Source of the DNA: Mycolicibacter sp. MU0083
GTDB lineage: Bacteria; Actinomycetota; Actinomycetes; Mycobacteriales; Mycobacteriaceae
Length of the DNA stretch: 64,000 nucleotides
Assembly (NCBI RefSeq): GCF_963378075.1
Contig: NZ_OY726394.1
Coordinates: 3,534,001 to 3,598,000 of the forward strand
Direction of reading: 5' to 3'
Below the pieces are notes generated by a model. That model ran no database searches. It was not told where the DNA came from and worked only from the letters and a program-made list of their open reading frames with translations. This document shows positions 17,726 to 28,123 of the stretch, in pieces (positions within the stretch are counted from its first letter, which is position 1; the number at the start of each line of letters is the position of its first letter). A program made the translations under genes and the position numbers.

Positions 17726-18158
17726 GCACTTTTTTACCGGCGTGCATCTGGACCGCGTCGTTGACGTTGGCCTTCTTGTCCTCGGCCGCACCCTTGGCGG
17801 CGGCCTTGCGGCGCCTGGCCACCACGGCGTCGACCGCGCCGTTGAGTGCCGAGCCCAGCGGGAATCCGAGATAGTGGGTCACGAAGAGCGCCATTTCCTT
17901 GAGCTCGGTCTCGGTGAGTTCGCCGTTGAGCAGCGCGGCATTGATCTGGATTTCGGCCAGGTCTCGATTGCCGACCGCGGTCACCGCGGTCAGCGTCATG
18001 ATCCGTTTGTCGCGCATGGAAAGCCCCGGGCGGTTCCAGATGCTGCCGAACAGGTGATCGACGGTGAGGTCGAAGTATGGGTCGCCCTCGATGTTGGGCA
18101 TCTCCCATCCGTAGACCTCATTCATCTTCTGCAAGCCTTTGCTACGCAGTTCGTCCAT
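17718..18158 (-). CDS. Carboxymuconolactone decarboxylase family protein (Rv0771-like)
   Basis: The protein has 146 residues and begins MDELRSKGLQKMNEVYGWEM. It contains the family core, including LSMRDKRIMTLTAVTAVGN and a helical ALLNGELTETELKEMALFVT. The C-terminal tail is lysine/alanine rich. AGGAG lies 7 nt before the ATG at 18158. Family members are decarboxylases or AhpD-like proteins. No AhpD CxxC is seen, so a decarboxylase-like or unknown role is more likely. It lies in the aldA operon between two dehydrogenases. Confidence 0.82.
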   Translation of the reverse strand: MDELRSKGLQKMNEVYGWEMPNIEGDPYFDLTVDHLFGSIWNRPGLSMRDKRIMTLTAVTAVGNRDLAEIQINAALLNGELTETELKEMALFVTHYLGFPLGSALNGAVDAVVARRRKAAAKGAAEDKKANVNDAVQMHAGKKVHD

Positions 18159-18168
18159 CGGTGGTCTC

Positions 18169-19032
18169 CTAGTCCTCGGAGTGCGGCACGCCCAAACCGG
18201 GTGCCAGTTCGGCCAGCGCGATCCTGGCCAGCGGTAGCTCGACGCCGGTGGCCTCTCCCAGCCCCAGCGCGAGGCCGAGGTCCTTCTCCCCCAGCCCGCG
18301 GGTGTGGGTGAAGGCGTCGTGCAGGAAGTGGTCCGGCGCCAGCGGCGCGGTGGAGTCCAGCAGCATGATCGCGCCGGGACCGCCGGTGAGCGCATCGGTG
18401 TGACGTACCACCCGGCCCAACGCCTGCAGGTCGAGACCGGCCGCCTCGGCCAGCTTCATCGCCTCGCCGGCAGCGGCGTAGGCGGTGAACGTCAACATGT
18501 TGCGCGCCAACTTCATCCGGGTTCCCGCGCCGGGTTCGCCGGCGTGGATCACCAGCGACGCCCAGCATTTGAACGCCGGCTTGATCTGCTCGTAGACCGC
18601 CCGATCGGCGCCGACCATGGTGGCCAGCTGGCCCTTGTCGGCGGCCCCGCCGCCACCGCTGACCGGCGCATCGACGACGTGGATGCCCTGCGGCCTGAGT
18701 TCGTCGGCCAGCTCCGCGGCGGTGGTGTCGGCGATCGTGGAGTGGATCGCGAACACGGTGCCCGGCTTGGCGGTGGTCACCAGTTCGGCGACCACCTGAC
18801 GGACCTGGGCGTCCTCGAGCACCGTGATGCTGATGATGTCGGCGTGAGCGCCGACGTCGGCGACGCTGTCGGCGGACTTGGCCCCGGCCTCCACCAGGGG
18901 TGTCATCGCGTCGGTGCGCACGTCGAATACCGTGACGCCACCGGGCCAGTCGACCAAACGCTTGGCCATCGGCGCGCCCATGTTGCCGAGCCCGATGTAG
19001 CCGAGCCGCGGGGTTTCGGTCACGTCACTCAT
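18169..19032 (-). CDS. 3-hydroxyisobutyrate dehydrogenase-like oxidoreductase (Rv0770-like)
   Basis: The protein has 287 residues. It starts with the NAD-binding motif LGYIGLGNMGAPMAKRL and has the substrate signature DAPVSGGGGAADKGQL and the catalytic-lysine segment GTRMKLARNML, typical of beta-hydroxyacid dehydrogenases. It probably oxidises a small hydroxy-acid to the semialdehyde. That would fit the aldehyde dehydrogenase at the head of the same operon. The ATG at 19032 overlaps the stop of the upstream SDR gene by 4 bp (ATGA). Confidence 0.87.
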   Translation of the reverse strand: MSDVTETPRLGYIGLGNMGAPMAKRLVDWPGGVTVFDVRTDAMTPLVEAGAKSADSVADVGAHADIISITVLEDAQVRQVVAELVTTAKPGTVFAIHSTIADTTAAELADELRPQGIHVVDAPVSGGGGAADKGQLATMVGADRAVYEQIKPAFKCWASLVIHAGEPGAGTRMKLARNMLTFTAYAAAGEAMKLAEAAGLDLQALGRVVRHTDALTGGPGAIMLLDSTAPLAPDHFLHDAFTHTRGLGEKDLGLALGLGEATGVELPLARIALAELAPGLGVPHSED

Positions 19033-19781
19033 GAGCGGATGATCTGTCCGCCGTCGACGTTGAAGATCTGTCCGGTGATCCACGACGCCTGATCCGACAA
19101 CAGGAACAGGCACATCGGCACCAGGTCCTCCGGCGTGCCCATCCGGGCCAGCGGCAGCTGCTGCACCATCTGCTTGACGATGGCCGCCGGGGTGGTGACC
19201 CGGTTGGCCTCGGTGTCGATCGGCCCGGGCGCGATCGCGTTGATGCGGATGTTGCGCCAGCCCAGCTCGCGGGAGAGCTGCTGGGTCAGGCCGTTGACGC
19301 CGACCTTGGCCAGCCCGTAGAAGTTGGAGTAAACCCATGCCGCGGTGGAGGATTGGTTGACGATCGCGCCGCCGCCCCGCTTGGCCATGTGCTCGTAGAC
19401 CGCGCGGGTGCAGATCAGCGCACCGTCGAGGTTCACCCGCATGAAGTTCTCGTAGTAGTCCCACGGCACGGTCAGCAGGCCGTCGAGCTTCATCCCGCCG
19501 AAGATCGCGGCGTTGTTGACCAGGTAGTCGATCCCGCCGAACTCCGCGACGGCGGCATCGGCCATGGCCTGGGCCGACTCCATGTCCGAGACGTCGACGC
19601 GTACCGCGATCGCCTTTCCGCCGTCGGCGACGATCTGGTCGGCTACCGACTTGGCACCGTCGACGTTGATGTCGGCGACCACCACCGCTGCGCCGTCGGC
19701 GGCCAGCGCCTGGGCGTAGGCCTGCCCGATCCCGCCGCCGGAGCCGGTGACGATCGCCACCTTGTCATCGAATTGCCCCAT
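19029..19781 (-). CDS. Short-chain dehydrogenase/reductase (Rv0769-like)
   Basis: The protein has 250 residues, a classical SDR. It has TGSGGGIGQAYA for cofactor binding, NNAA, the catalytic Ser and the YGLAKVG Tyr-Lys pair, and the C-terminal ITGQIFNVDGGQ. A good GAGGAG precedes the ATG at 19781. It lies 14 bp downstream of aldA and overlaps the next gene by 4 bp, so it is in one operon. Substrate is unknown. The operon as a whole looks like a catabolic route for an alcohol or hydroxy-acid. Confidence 0.88.
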   Translation of the reverse strand: MGQFDDKVAIVTGSGGGIGQAYAQALAADGAAVVVADINVDGAKSVADQIVADGGKAIAVRVDVSDMESAQAMADAAVAEFGGIDYLVNNAAIFGGMKLDGLLTVPWDYYENFMRVNLDGALICTRAVYEHMAKRGGGAIVNQSSTAAWVYSNFYGLAKVGVNGLTQQLSRELGWRNIRINAIAPGPIDTEANRVTTPAAIVKQMVQQLPLARMGTPEDLVPMCLFLLSDQASWITGQIFNVDGGQIIRS

Positions 19782-19795
19782 CAGGTTCTTCTCCT

Positions 19796-21265
19796 CTAGT
19801 TCGCTGCTGTCGCAATGGCTTTGGTCTCCAGGTACTCCTCGAACCCGGCGATCCCCATCTCCCGGCCGTTGCCGGACTGCTTGTAGCCGCCGAACGGCAC
19901 ATCCGCGGAGTACCAGACCCCGCCGTTGACGTTGACGGTTCCGGCCCGCAGCCGTGCCGCTACGCCGGCCGCCCGTTCGGGGTCGGTACCGAAGACGGTG
20001 CCGGACAGCCCGTAGGGCGAATCGTTGGCGATCCGCACCGCGTCGTCGTCGCCGTCGTGCGGGATCACGGTCAGCACCGGCCCGAAGATCTCTTCGCGGG
20101 CCACCCGCGCGTCGTTGCCCAGCCCGGCGATCACGGTGGGCTCGATGAAGAAGCCCTTGGGCTGATCCGCCGGCCTGCCGCCGCCGCAGGCGAACCGGCC
20201 GCCCTCTTCGATCGCCAGGTCCAGGTAGCTCTGCACCCGGTCACGCTGGCGCGCCGAGATCACCGGGCCGCAAACGGTTCCGGGCTTGGACGGATCACCG
20301 GGTTTGATCGAGCCCATGGTGCCGGCCGCGATCGCGACCGCCTCGTCGTAGCGGGCCCGGGGTACCACCAGTCGGGTGGTGATCGCACAGCCCTGACCGG
20401 CGTGCAGGCAGACCGAGAATCCCGCCACCGAGCAGGCCGCGGCCAGATCGGCGTCGTCGAGCACCAGGAACGCGGACTTGCCGCCCAACTCCAGGAACAC
20501 CCGTTTGATGGTGGCGGCGGCATCGGCCATCACGCTGCGGCCGGTGGCCGTCGACCCGGTGAACGAAACCATGTCCACCCGAGGGTCTTTCGAGAGCATG
20601 GCGCCCAGGGAGTGGTCGGTGGAGGTGACGATGTTGACCACGCCGGCCGGGATGTCGGTCTTCTCGGCGATCAGCTCCCCGAGCACCGCCGCCACCCACG
20701 GCGTGTCCGGCGCGGGCTTGAGCACGACGGTGTTTCCGGCGGCCAGCGCCGGACCCAGCTTGGCCAGGTTGATCTGGTGCGGGAAGTTCCACGGGGTGAC
20801 GGCGCCGACGACGCCGACGGCTTCGCGGACCACGCTGCGCTTGGTCGGGATGCCCAGCGGCTTGGCCAGGCCGAGATCCTGGGTCCACTCGTAGCTTTCG
20901 GCGGTGTCCGCGGCAAAGCTCAGATCGGCGATCGGGCCTTCCAGCTGGGCACCGGCGGTCAACATCCGGGGCGCACCCACGTCGGCGATCGTCAGCTCGC
21001 GCAGTTCCTCGAGGTGCTCACCCATGGCGTCGCGCAGCTGCCGGATGCCGCGTACCCGCAATTCGGTGTTGGTCGACCAGTCGGTCTCGTCGAAGGCTCG
21101 CCGCGCCGCGCCGATCGCACGGTCCATGTCGGCGGTGTCGGCGTTCGCCGCCTCACCGAGCACCTCTTCGGTCGCCGGGTTGATGGTGGCGTAGGCGCCC
21201 GCACCGCCGGCGGTCAGCTTTCCGTCGATGAACAGTCGGCTCAGGCCGTCAGCCAGTAAGGCCAT
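19796..21265 (-). CDS. aldA: NAD-dependent aldehyde dehydrogenase
   Basis: The protein has 489 residues, the full aldehyde dehydrogenase length. Visible motifs are VTPWNFPHQINLAKLGPALA, the catalytic-glutamate region LELGGKSAF, the nucleophile in AGQGCAITTR, and EEIFGPVLTV. It oxidises an aldehyde to the acid with NAD(P)+. GGGAG lies 7 nt before the ATG at 21265. It is the first gene of a five-gene minus-strand operon and is divergent from a TetR gene. A candidate operator lies 21 bp upstream. The position matches aldA (Rv0768) of Mtb as I remember it. Confidence 0.9.
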   Translation of the reverse strand: MALLADGLSRLFIDGKLTAGGAGAYATINPATEEVLGEAANADTADMDRAIGAARRAFDETDWSTNTELRVRGIRQLRDAMGEHLEELRELTIADVGAPRMLTAGAQLEGPIADLSFAADTAESYEWTQDLGLAKPLGIPTKRSVVREAVGVVGAVTPWNFPHQINLAKLGPALAAGNTVVLKPAPDTPWVAAVLGELIAEKTDIPAGVVNIVTSTDHSLGAMLSKDPRVDMVSFTGSTATGRSVMADAAATIKRVFLELGGKSAFLVLDDADLAAACSVAGFSVCLHAGQGCAITTRLVVPRARYDEAVAIAAGTMGSIKPGDPSKPGTVCGPVISARQRDRVQSYLDLAIEEGGRFACGGGRPADQPKGFFIEPTVIAGLGNDARVAREEIFGPVLTVIPHDGDDDAVRIANDSPYGLSGTVFGTDPERAAGVAARLRAGTVNVNGGVWYSADVPFGGYKQSGNGREMGIAGFEEYLETKAIATAAN

Positions 21266-21285
21266 CAGTTACTCCCAGAGAAATC

Positions 21286-21297
21286 GGACACTTGTCT
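21286..21297. promoter_or_regulatory. Candidate TetR operator upstream of aldA
   Basis: GGACA-CT-TGTCT is an imperfect inverted repeat (one arm mismatch), 21 bp upstream of the aldA start. It closely matches the perfect palindrome at 21409-21420 in the same divergent region. Two copies in one control region suggest one regulator for both directions. Confidence 0.5.
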
Positions 21298-21408
21298 GTT
21301 ATTACCCGGTCGAACCCTAGCCGCAGAATCGCCGACCCCGCAACCCTGTCGGCTTGAAACCCTTATTTCCCAGCGGACTTGCCTAACAATTCGACTGTCA
21401 GCTACGTT

Positions 21409-21420
21409 GGACACGTGTCC
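21409..21420. promoter_or_regulatory. Perfect palindrome over the TetR start codon
   Basis: GGACACGTGTCC is a perfect 12-bp palindrome that contains the proposed GTG start codon (21415) of the TetR gene. Binding here would block that gene's own expression, and with it cyp123 to cyp51. It shares the GGACA-N2-TGTCY pattern with the site before aldA. Confidence 0.55.
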
Positions 21421-22023
21421 AGCGAATCGGTGGCAGCAGTCACATCGACCAACGTTGCCGCCACGCCGCGCAACCGGCGCCAAGAGGAGACCTTCCGCAA
21501 GGTGCTGCGCGCCGGCGTGGAGATGCTGCGGGAGACCTCGTATGCGGATCTGACCGTGCGTGCGGTCGCCGCCCGCGCCAAGGTCGCCCCGGCGACGGCC
21601 TACACCTACTTCTCCTCCAAGAACCATCTGATCGCCGAGGTGTACCTGGACCTGGTTCGCCAGGTCCCGTACTTCACCGACGTCAACGAGCCGATGCCGA
21701 GCCGGGTCAACCAGGCCCTGCGGCACCTTGCCGTGGTGGTCGCCGACGAGCCCGAAGTGGCGGCGGCCTGCACCGCGGCACTGCTCAGCGGCAACGGCGA
21801 TCCCGCGGTGCGCACCGTTCGTGACCAGATCGGCGCGGAGATCCACCGGCGCATCGTCTCGGCGTTCGGCCCCGACGCGGACGCCAAAAAGGTTTCGGCC
21901 CTGGAGATGACGTTCTTCGGCGCCCTGGTCAATGCGGGCAGCGGCGCCTTCACCTACCACCAGATCACCGATCGGCTGGCCTATGTGGTCAGTCTGATCT
22001 TGGAGTCAGGAGCCCCACGATGA
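21415..22023 (+). CDS. TetR family transcriptional regulator (Rv0767c-like)
   Basis: The protein has 202 residues from the GTG at 21415 (SSESVAAVTSTNVAATPRNR). The TetR HTH is DLTVRAVAARAKVAPATAYTYF. An in-frame TTG at 21379 would add 12 residues, but a palindrome covers the GTG and no ribosome binding site supports either, so a leaderless message is possible. It heads the plus-strand unit with cyp123 (4-bp overlap), SDR, cyp51 and ferredoxin, and faces aldA. It probably controls both units through the GGACA-N2-TGTCY sites. Confidence 0.85.
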   Translation: MSSESVAAVTSTNVAATPRNRRQEETFRKVLRAGVEMLRETSYADLTVRAVAARAKVAPATAYTYFSSKNHLIAEVYLDLVRQVPYFTDVNEPMPSRVNQALRHLAVVVADEPEVAAACTAALLSGNGDPAVRTVRDQIGAEIHRRIVSAFGPDADAKKVSALEMTFFGALVNAGSGAFTYHQITDRLAYVVSLILESGAPR

Positions 22024-23237
22024 GCCTGCAGACCGCTCCCCCGGTCCTCAACCCGTACGACTACGACTTCCACGAGGACCCGTTCCCCTATTACCGGAAG
22101 CTGCGCGACGAGGCCCCGGTCTACCGCAACGACGAACTCGACTTCTGGGCGATCTCGCGTCACCAGGACGTGCTGCACGGGTTCCGCAACAGTGAAGCCT
22201 TGTCCAACCGCGACGGTGTCTCGCTGGACCCGGTCTCCCGCGGACCGCACGCCCAGCTGGTGATGTCGTTTCTGGCGATGGACGACCCGCAGCACCTGCG
22301 GCTGCGCACCCTGGTGTCCAAGGGCTTCACCCCGCGCCGGATCCGCGAACTCGAACCCCAGGTGGTTCGCCTCGCCCGTCAGCACCTGGATGCCGCGATC
22401 CAGCCCGGCGCCGACGGCACCTGCTCGTTCGACTTCATCAACGACTTCGCCGGCAAGCTGCCCATGGACGTCATCTCCGAGCTGATGGGCGTGCCGGAAG
22501 CCGACCGGGCGCGCATCCGGGAACTCGCCGACGGCGTGCTGCACCGCGAGGACGGCGTGACCGACGTGCCGCCGTCGGCGATCCAGGCCTCGATGGACCT
22601 GATGACCTACTACAACGAGATGATCGCCGACTTCAAGAAGAACCCGGCCGACAACCTGACCTCGGCGCTGCTGCAGACCGAGATCGACGGCGACCGGCTC
22701 GGCGACCAAGAGATCCTGGCGTTCCTGTTCCTGATGGTGATCGCCGGCAACGAGACCACCACCAAACTGCTGGGCAGCTCCGTGTACTGGGGGCACCGCA
22801 ACCGCGACCAGCTCGCCTCGGTGTTCGCCGACCGCTCCCGGATCCCGCTGTGGGTGGAGGAGACACTGCGTTACGACACACCCAGCCAGATCCTGGCGCG
22901 CACCGTGGCGCAGGACTACACGTTGCACGGCGTCACCATTCCCGCCGACTCGGTGGTGCTGCTGGTGCCCGGATCCGGGAACCGCGACGAGCGGGTCTTC
23001 GACGACCCCGACGAGTTCCGGATCGGCCGCGACATCGGCTCCAAGCTGCTCAGTTTCGGCAGCGGCGCCCACTTCTGCCTCGGCGCACACCTGGCCCGGA
23101 TGGAGGCCCGGGTGGCGCTCGAAGAACTGTTCAACCGCATCAGCGACTACCAGGTCGATGAAGCCAACGCCGTACGGGTGCACTCCTCCAACGTGCGCGG
23201 CTTCGCCGACCTCCCCATCACCGTCAAGGAGGCATAA
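22020..23237 (+). CDS. cyp123: Cytochrome P450, CYP123-like
   Basis: The protein has 405 residues. It has the I-helix oxygen-binding AGNETTTK, the ExxR motif (ETLRYDTP) and the heme-cysteine loop FGSGAHFCLGAHLAR. It is a soluble monooxygenase that needs electrons from a ferredoxin such as that at 25428. It overlaps the TetR gene by ATGA. Its place between a TetR gene and an SDR next to cyp51 is that of CYP123 in Mtb (Rv0766c), from memory. The substrate is not established. Confidence 0.88.
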   Translation: MSLQTAPPVLNPYDYDFHEDPFPYYRKLRDEAPVYRNDELDFWAISRHQDVLHGFRNSEALSNRDGVSLDPVSRGPHAQLVMSFLAMDDPQHLRLRTLVSKGFTPRRIRELEPQVVRLARQHLDAAIQPGADGTCSFDFINDFAGKLPMDVISELMGVPEADRARIRELADGVLHREDGVTDVPPSAIQASMDLMTYYNEMIADFKKNPADNLTSALLQTEIDGDRLGDQEILAFLFLMVIAGNETTTKLLGSSVYWGHRNRDQLASVFADRSRIPLWVEETLRYDTPSQILARTVAQDYTLHGVTIPADSVVLLVPGSGNRDERVFDDPDEFRIGRDIGSKLLSFGSGAHFCLGAHLARMEARVALEELFNRISDYQVDEANAVRVHSSNVRGFADLPITVKEA

Positions 23238-24061
23238 ATGGCACGTTTCGACCCACCCCCGGCCCGCCGGCCGGCCATCGTCACCGGGGCATCCTCGGGT
23301 ATCGGCGCCGCCACCGCAGAAGAGTTGGCAAGCCGTGGATTCCCGGTGGCGCTGGGCGCCCGACGCACCGAGAAGCTGGCCGACCTGGTCGGCAAGATCC
23401 GCGACAACGGCGGCGAGGCGGTCGCCTTCCCGCTCGACGTCACCGACGCCGACTCGGTGAAATCCTTTGTGGCCTCGAGCATCGACGCACTCGGCGAGAT
23501 CGAGCTGCTGGTTTCCGGTGCCGGTGACATGAACCCCGGCCGTATCCACGAGCTGTCCACCGAGGCGTTCAACGACCAGATCCAGGTCCACCTGATCGGC
23601 GCCAACCGGATGGCCACCGCGGTGCTGCCGGACATGGTCGCCCGCCGGCGCGGCGACGTGATCTTCGTCGGCTCCGACGTCGCACTGAACCAGCGCCCGC
23701 ACATGGGCGCCTACGGTGCGGCCAAGGCCGCCCTGGTCGCCATGGTGCACAACCTGCGGATGGAGTTGGAGGGCACCGGCGTTCGCGCGTCGATCGTGCA
23801 CCCCGGCCCGACCCTGACCGAGATGGGCTGGAAGCTCTCCGCCGAACAGGTGGGGCCCATGTTGGAGGACTGGGCCAAGTGGGGACAGGCCCGGCACAGC
23901 TACTTCCTGCGCCCGCAGGATCTGGCCCGCGCCATCGCATTCGTGGCCGAGACGCCGCGCGGTGCGCACGTCGTCGATATGGAGCTGCAGCCCGAAGCCC
24001 CGCTGCACGACACCGCTCCCGATCGCCAAAACCTGCAACTGGGTGAGGAAGGAATGCCGTC

Positions 24062-24065
<4 letters not shown>
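23238..24065 (+). CDS. Short-chain dehydrogenase/reductase (Rv0765c-like)
   Basis: The protein has 275 residues. It has TGASSGIGAATAEELASRG near the N-terminus, SGAG in place of NNAG, and the Tyr-Lys motif YGAAKAAL. AAGGAGG lies 5 nt before the ATG, inside the end of cyp123, so the genes are coupled. The C-terminal tail (EAPLHDTAPDRQNLQLGEEG) is longer than in most SDRs. It lies between two P450 genes, so it may oxidise a P450 product, possibly a sterol alcohol. That role is inferred. Confidence 0.86.
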
Positions 24066-25637
<1,572 letters not shown>

Positions 25638-25641
25638 CACC

Positions 25642-26187
25642 ATGCCATCACTTCCCCGCGACCTCCTCGACGAATGGGTCGAGCGCTGGCTGCAGGTCAA
25701 CCGCGACGCCGAGGCGGCAGGCGACTGGCGCCCGCTGGCCGACTTCTACGCCGACGACGCCACCTACGGCTGGAACATCGGCCCCAAGGAAGACGTCATG
25801 TGCGTCGGCATCGACGAGATCCGCGACATCGCACTGGGTCTGGAGATGGAGGGGTTGGAGAACTGGAAGTACCCGTACCAGAAGGTGCTGGTCGACGACA
25901 AGCAGGGCGAGATCGTCGGTTTCTGGAAGCAGGTCGCGATCGACGCGGACGGCGGCGAGTCGGAGATCTACGGCATCGGCGGCAGCTGGTTCCGGCTCAA
26001 CGCCGACGCCAAGATCGAGTGGCAGCGTGACTTCTTCGACTTCGGTCACGTCTCCGCGCTCTACATGGACCTGATCAAGGCCGGCAAGCTCTCCGAGGGC
26101 ATGCAGAAGCGCATCCAGCGCAGCATGGCCGGCGAGAAGCTCCCCGGCTATTTCCCGCTGGGCCAAGGCCCGGTTCCGCTCTGGTAA
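25642..26187 (+). CDS. NTF2/SnoaL-like protein (Rv0762c-like)
   Basis: The protein has 181 residues and starts PSLPRDLLDEWVERWLQVNR. The cone-shaped NTF2 fold is suggested by the early pattern LADFYADDATYGWNIGP and the alternating strands EIVGFWKQVAI and GGSWFRL. Such proteins include isomerases, dehydratases and non-catalytic binders. No catalytic residues can be assigned. AAAGGA lies 8 nt before the ATG. It follows the ferredoxin after 4 bp and belongs to the cyp51 operon. Confidence 0.78.
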   Translation: MPSLPRDLLDEWVERWLQVNRDAEAAGDWRPLADFYADDATYGWNIGPKEDVMCVGIDEIRDIALGLEMEGLENWKYPYQKVLVDDKQGEIVGFWKQVAIDADGGESEIYGIGGSWFRLNADAKIEWQRDFFDFGHVSALYMDLIKAGKLSEGMQKRIQRSMAGEKLPGYFPLGQGPVPLW

Positions 26188-26213
26188 CAGGTGATTCACC
26201 GCTAGGAGGATTC

Positions 26214-27299
26214 GTGGCCATCCGTGTCGCCCTGATCGGTACCGGCAACGCCGGGCGCATCGCCCTGCGCGGGCTGATCACCAATCCCGCCTACGACCTC
26301 ATCGGGGTGTGGGTCTCGACGCCGGCCAAGGTGGGCAGAGAGGCCGGCGAGTTGGCCGGCCTGGATGTCCGCACCGGCGTCGTCGCGACCGACGACCTGG
26401 CGGCGATCATCGACGCCAAGCCCGATGCCGCGGTCTACTGCGCGATGGGTGACACCCGGCTACCGGATGCCCTCAAGGACGTCTGCCGCCTGCTGGCGGC
26501 CGGCATCAATGTCATCGGGACCGCCCCGGGGGTACTGCAATACCCCTGGGGCGTCATCCCGGACAAGTTCATCGCGCCCATCGAAGATGCGGCGCAGCAG
26601 GGGAAGTCGAGTGTCTACGTCAACGGCGTCGACCCCGGTTTCGTCACCGATCTGGTGCCGCTGGCGTTCGCGAGCACCTGCGAGAGCGTCGAGCAGATCC
26701 GCTGCCTGGAGATCGCCGACTACGCGACCTACGACGGCGCCGAGGTGATGTTCGACGTGATGGGCTTCGGTAACTCGCTCGACGAGGTGCCGATGCTGTT
26801 GCAGCCGGGCATCTTGAGCATCGCCTGGGGTGCGACCATCCGGGAGTTGGCCGCCGGGCTGGGCGTGACCCTGGATGCCGTCACCGACTCCTGCGAGCGC
26901 GAACCCGCCCCGGAGGCGTTCGACATCGCCGCCGGCCACATCCCCGAGGGCGGGGTGGCCGCATTGAAGTTCCAGATCAACGGCATCGTCGACGGCAAGC
27001 CGCTGATCGTGGTGGAGCACGTCACCCGACTGCGCAGCGATCTGCGGCCGGACTGGGCACAGCCCGCGCAGCCGGGCGGCTCCTACCGGGTGGAGATCAC
27101 CGGCGAACCGTCGTACGCCGTCGACATCTGCCCGACCAGCCGGCACGGCGACCACAACTACGCCGCGATCGCCGCCGGTGTCGGCCGCGTCGTCAACGCC
27201 GTCCCCGCCGTGGTCGCCGCGCCACCCGGCATCGTCACCACGCTCGACCTGCCGCTGGTCACCGGCGGCATCCAGATCACCACCGCACCGAAAGGCTGA
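26214..27299 (+). CDS. NAD(P)-dependent dehydrogenase with DapB-type Rossmann domain
   Basis: The protein has 361 residues and begins AIRVALIGTGNAGRIALRGL, a dinucleotide-binding motif of the dihydrodipicolinate reductase N-terminal type. Further typical stretches are DAAVYCAMGDTRLPDAL and NVIGTAPGVLQYPW. Related proteins include 2,4-diaminopentanoate dehydrogenase, and many homologues are annotated only as hypothetical. It is too long for true DapB. It starts at a GTG close behind AGGAGG. With the next SDR and P450 it forms a three-gene block. The substrate is unknown. Confidence 0.75.
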   Translation: MAIRVALIGTGNAGRIALRGLITNPAYDLIGVWVSTPAKVGREAGELAGLDVRTGVVATDDLAAIIDAKPDAAVYCAMGDTRLPDALKDVCRLLAAGINVIGTAPGVLQYPWGVIPDKFIAPIEDAAQQGKSSVYVNGVDPGFVTDLVPLAFASTCESVEQIRCLEIADYATYDGAEVMFDVMGFGNSLDEVPMLLQPGILSIAWGATIRELAAGLGVTLDAVTDSCEREPAPEAFDIAAGHIPEGGVAALKFQINGIVDGKPLIVVEHVTRLRSDLRPDWAQPAQPGGSYRVEITGEPSYAVDICPTSRHGDHNYAAIAAGVGRVVNAVPAVVAAPPGIVTTLDLPLVTGGIQITTAPKG

Positions 27300-28046
27300 A
27301 TGCGCATGGGCCGTGTAGCCGGAAAAGTAGCTCTGATCAGCGGGGGCGCCCGCGGCATGGGTGCCGCCGACGCCCGGATGCTCATCGCCGAGGGCGCCCA
27401 GGTGGTGATCGGCGACGTCCTCGACGAGGAAGGGTCGGCCCTGGCGGCCGAACTCGGCGACGCCGCCCTCTACGTGCATCTCGACGTCCGGGATCCCGAT
27501 CAGTGGGCGGCCGCGGTCACCGCGGCGACCGAGCGGTTCGGCAAGCTGAACGTATTGGTCAACAACGCCGGCACCGTCGCGCTGGGGCAGCTGCGGAAGT
27601 TCGATCTGGACCAGTGGCACAACGTCATCGACGTCAATCTCAACGGCACCTTCCTGGGCATGCGCGCGTCGGTGGATTCGATGATCGCCGCCGGCGGCGG
27701 GTCCATCATCAACGTGTCCTCGATCGAGGGCCTGCGCGGTGCACCGATGGTGCATCCCTACGTGGCCTCGAAGTGGGCGGTGCGCGGACTGACCAAGTCC
27801 GCGGCGCTGGAGTTGGCGCGCCACAACATCCGGGTCAACTCCCTGCACCCCGGCTTCATCCGCACGCCGATGACCGAGCACCTGCCCGAGGACATGGTGA
27901 CGATCCCGTTGGGCCGCCCCGGCGAATCCGAGGAGGTCGCCGCGTTCGTGGTCTTCCTGGCCAGCGACGAGTCTTCCTACGCCACCGGATCGGAGTTCGT
28001 CATGGACGGCGGTCTGGTCACCGACGTTCCGCACAAGACCGGTTGA
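27300..28046 (+). CDS. Short-chain dehydrogenase/reductase
   Basis: The protein has 248 residues, a classical SDR. It has SGGARGMGAADARML, NNAG, the catalytic Ser in NVSSIEG, Tyr-Lys in YVASKWAV, and the C-terminal ATGSEFVMDGG. It resembles 3-alpha/20-beta-hydroxysteroid dehydrogenases of the classical type, though this cannot be proved here. The ATG at 27300 directly abuts the upstream stop (TGAATG). An ATG at 27306 is also possible. It is followed by a spacer with an inverted repeat and then a P450 gene. Confidence 0.86.
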   Translation: MRMGRVAGKVALISGGARGMGAADARMLIAEGAQVVIGDVLDEEGSALAAELGDAALYVHLDVRDPDQWAAAVTAATERFGKLNVLVNNAGTVALGQLRKFDLDQWHNVIDVNLNGTFLGMRASVDSMIAAGGGSIINVSSIEGLRGAPMVHPYVASKWAVRGLTKSAALELARHNIRVNSLHPGFIRTPMTEHLPEDMVTIPLGRPGESEEVAAFVVFLASDESSYATGSEFVMDGGLVTDVPHKTG

Positions 28047-28054
28047 CACCCGGT

Positions 28055-28079
28055 CATACACACGACCATCATGTGTATG
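28055..28079. promoter_or_regulatory. Inverted repeat before the P450 gene
   Basis: CATACACA (28055-28062) and TGTGTATG (28072-28079) are perfect 8-bp arms around a 9-nt spacer. They lie in the 77-bp gap between the SDR stop and the P450 start, 44 bp before the TTG. This could be an operator that gives the P450 its own control, or a hairpin in the transcript. Confidence 0.4.
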
Positions 28080-28123
28080 TCCGAACGGGGTGTGCGCCCC
28101 GGCAACAACCAAAGGTGTTCGCT

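Noticed and set aside
21981..24038. Minus-strand open frame of 685 residues over cyp123 and the SDR gene
   Set aside because: It is a GC-rich shadow, full of His/Gly/Arg, lying over two clear plus-strand enzymes with full motifs.
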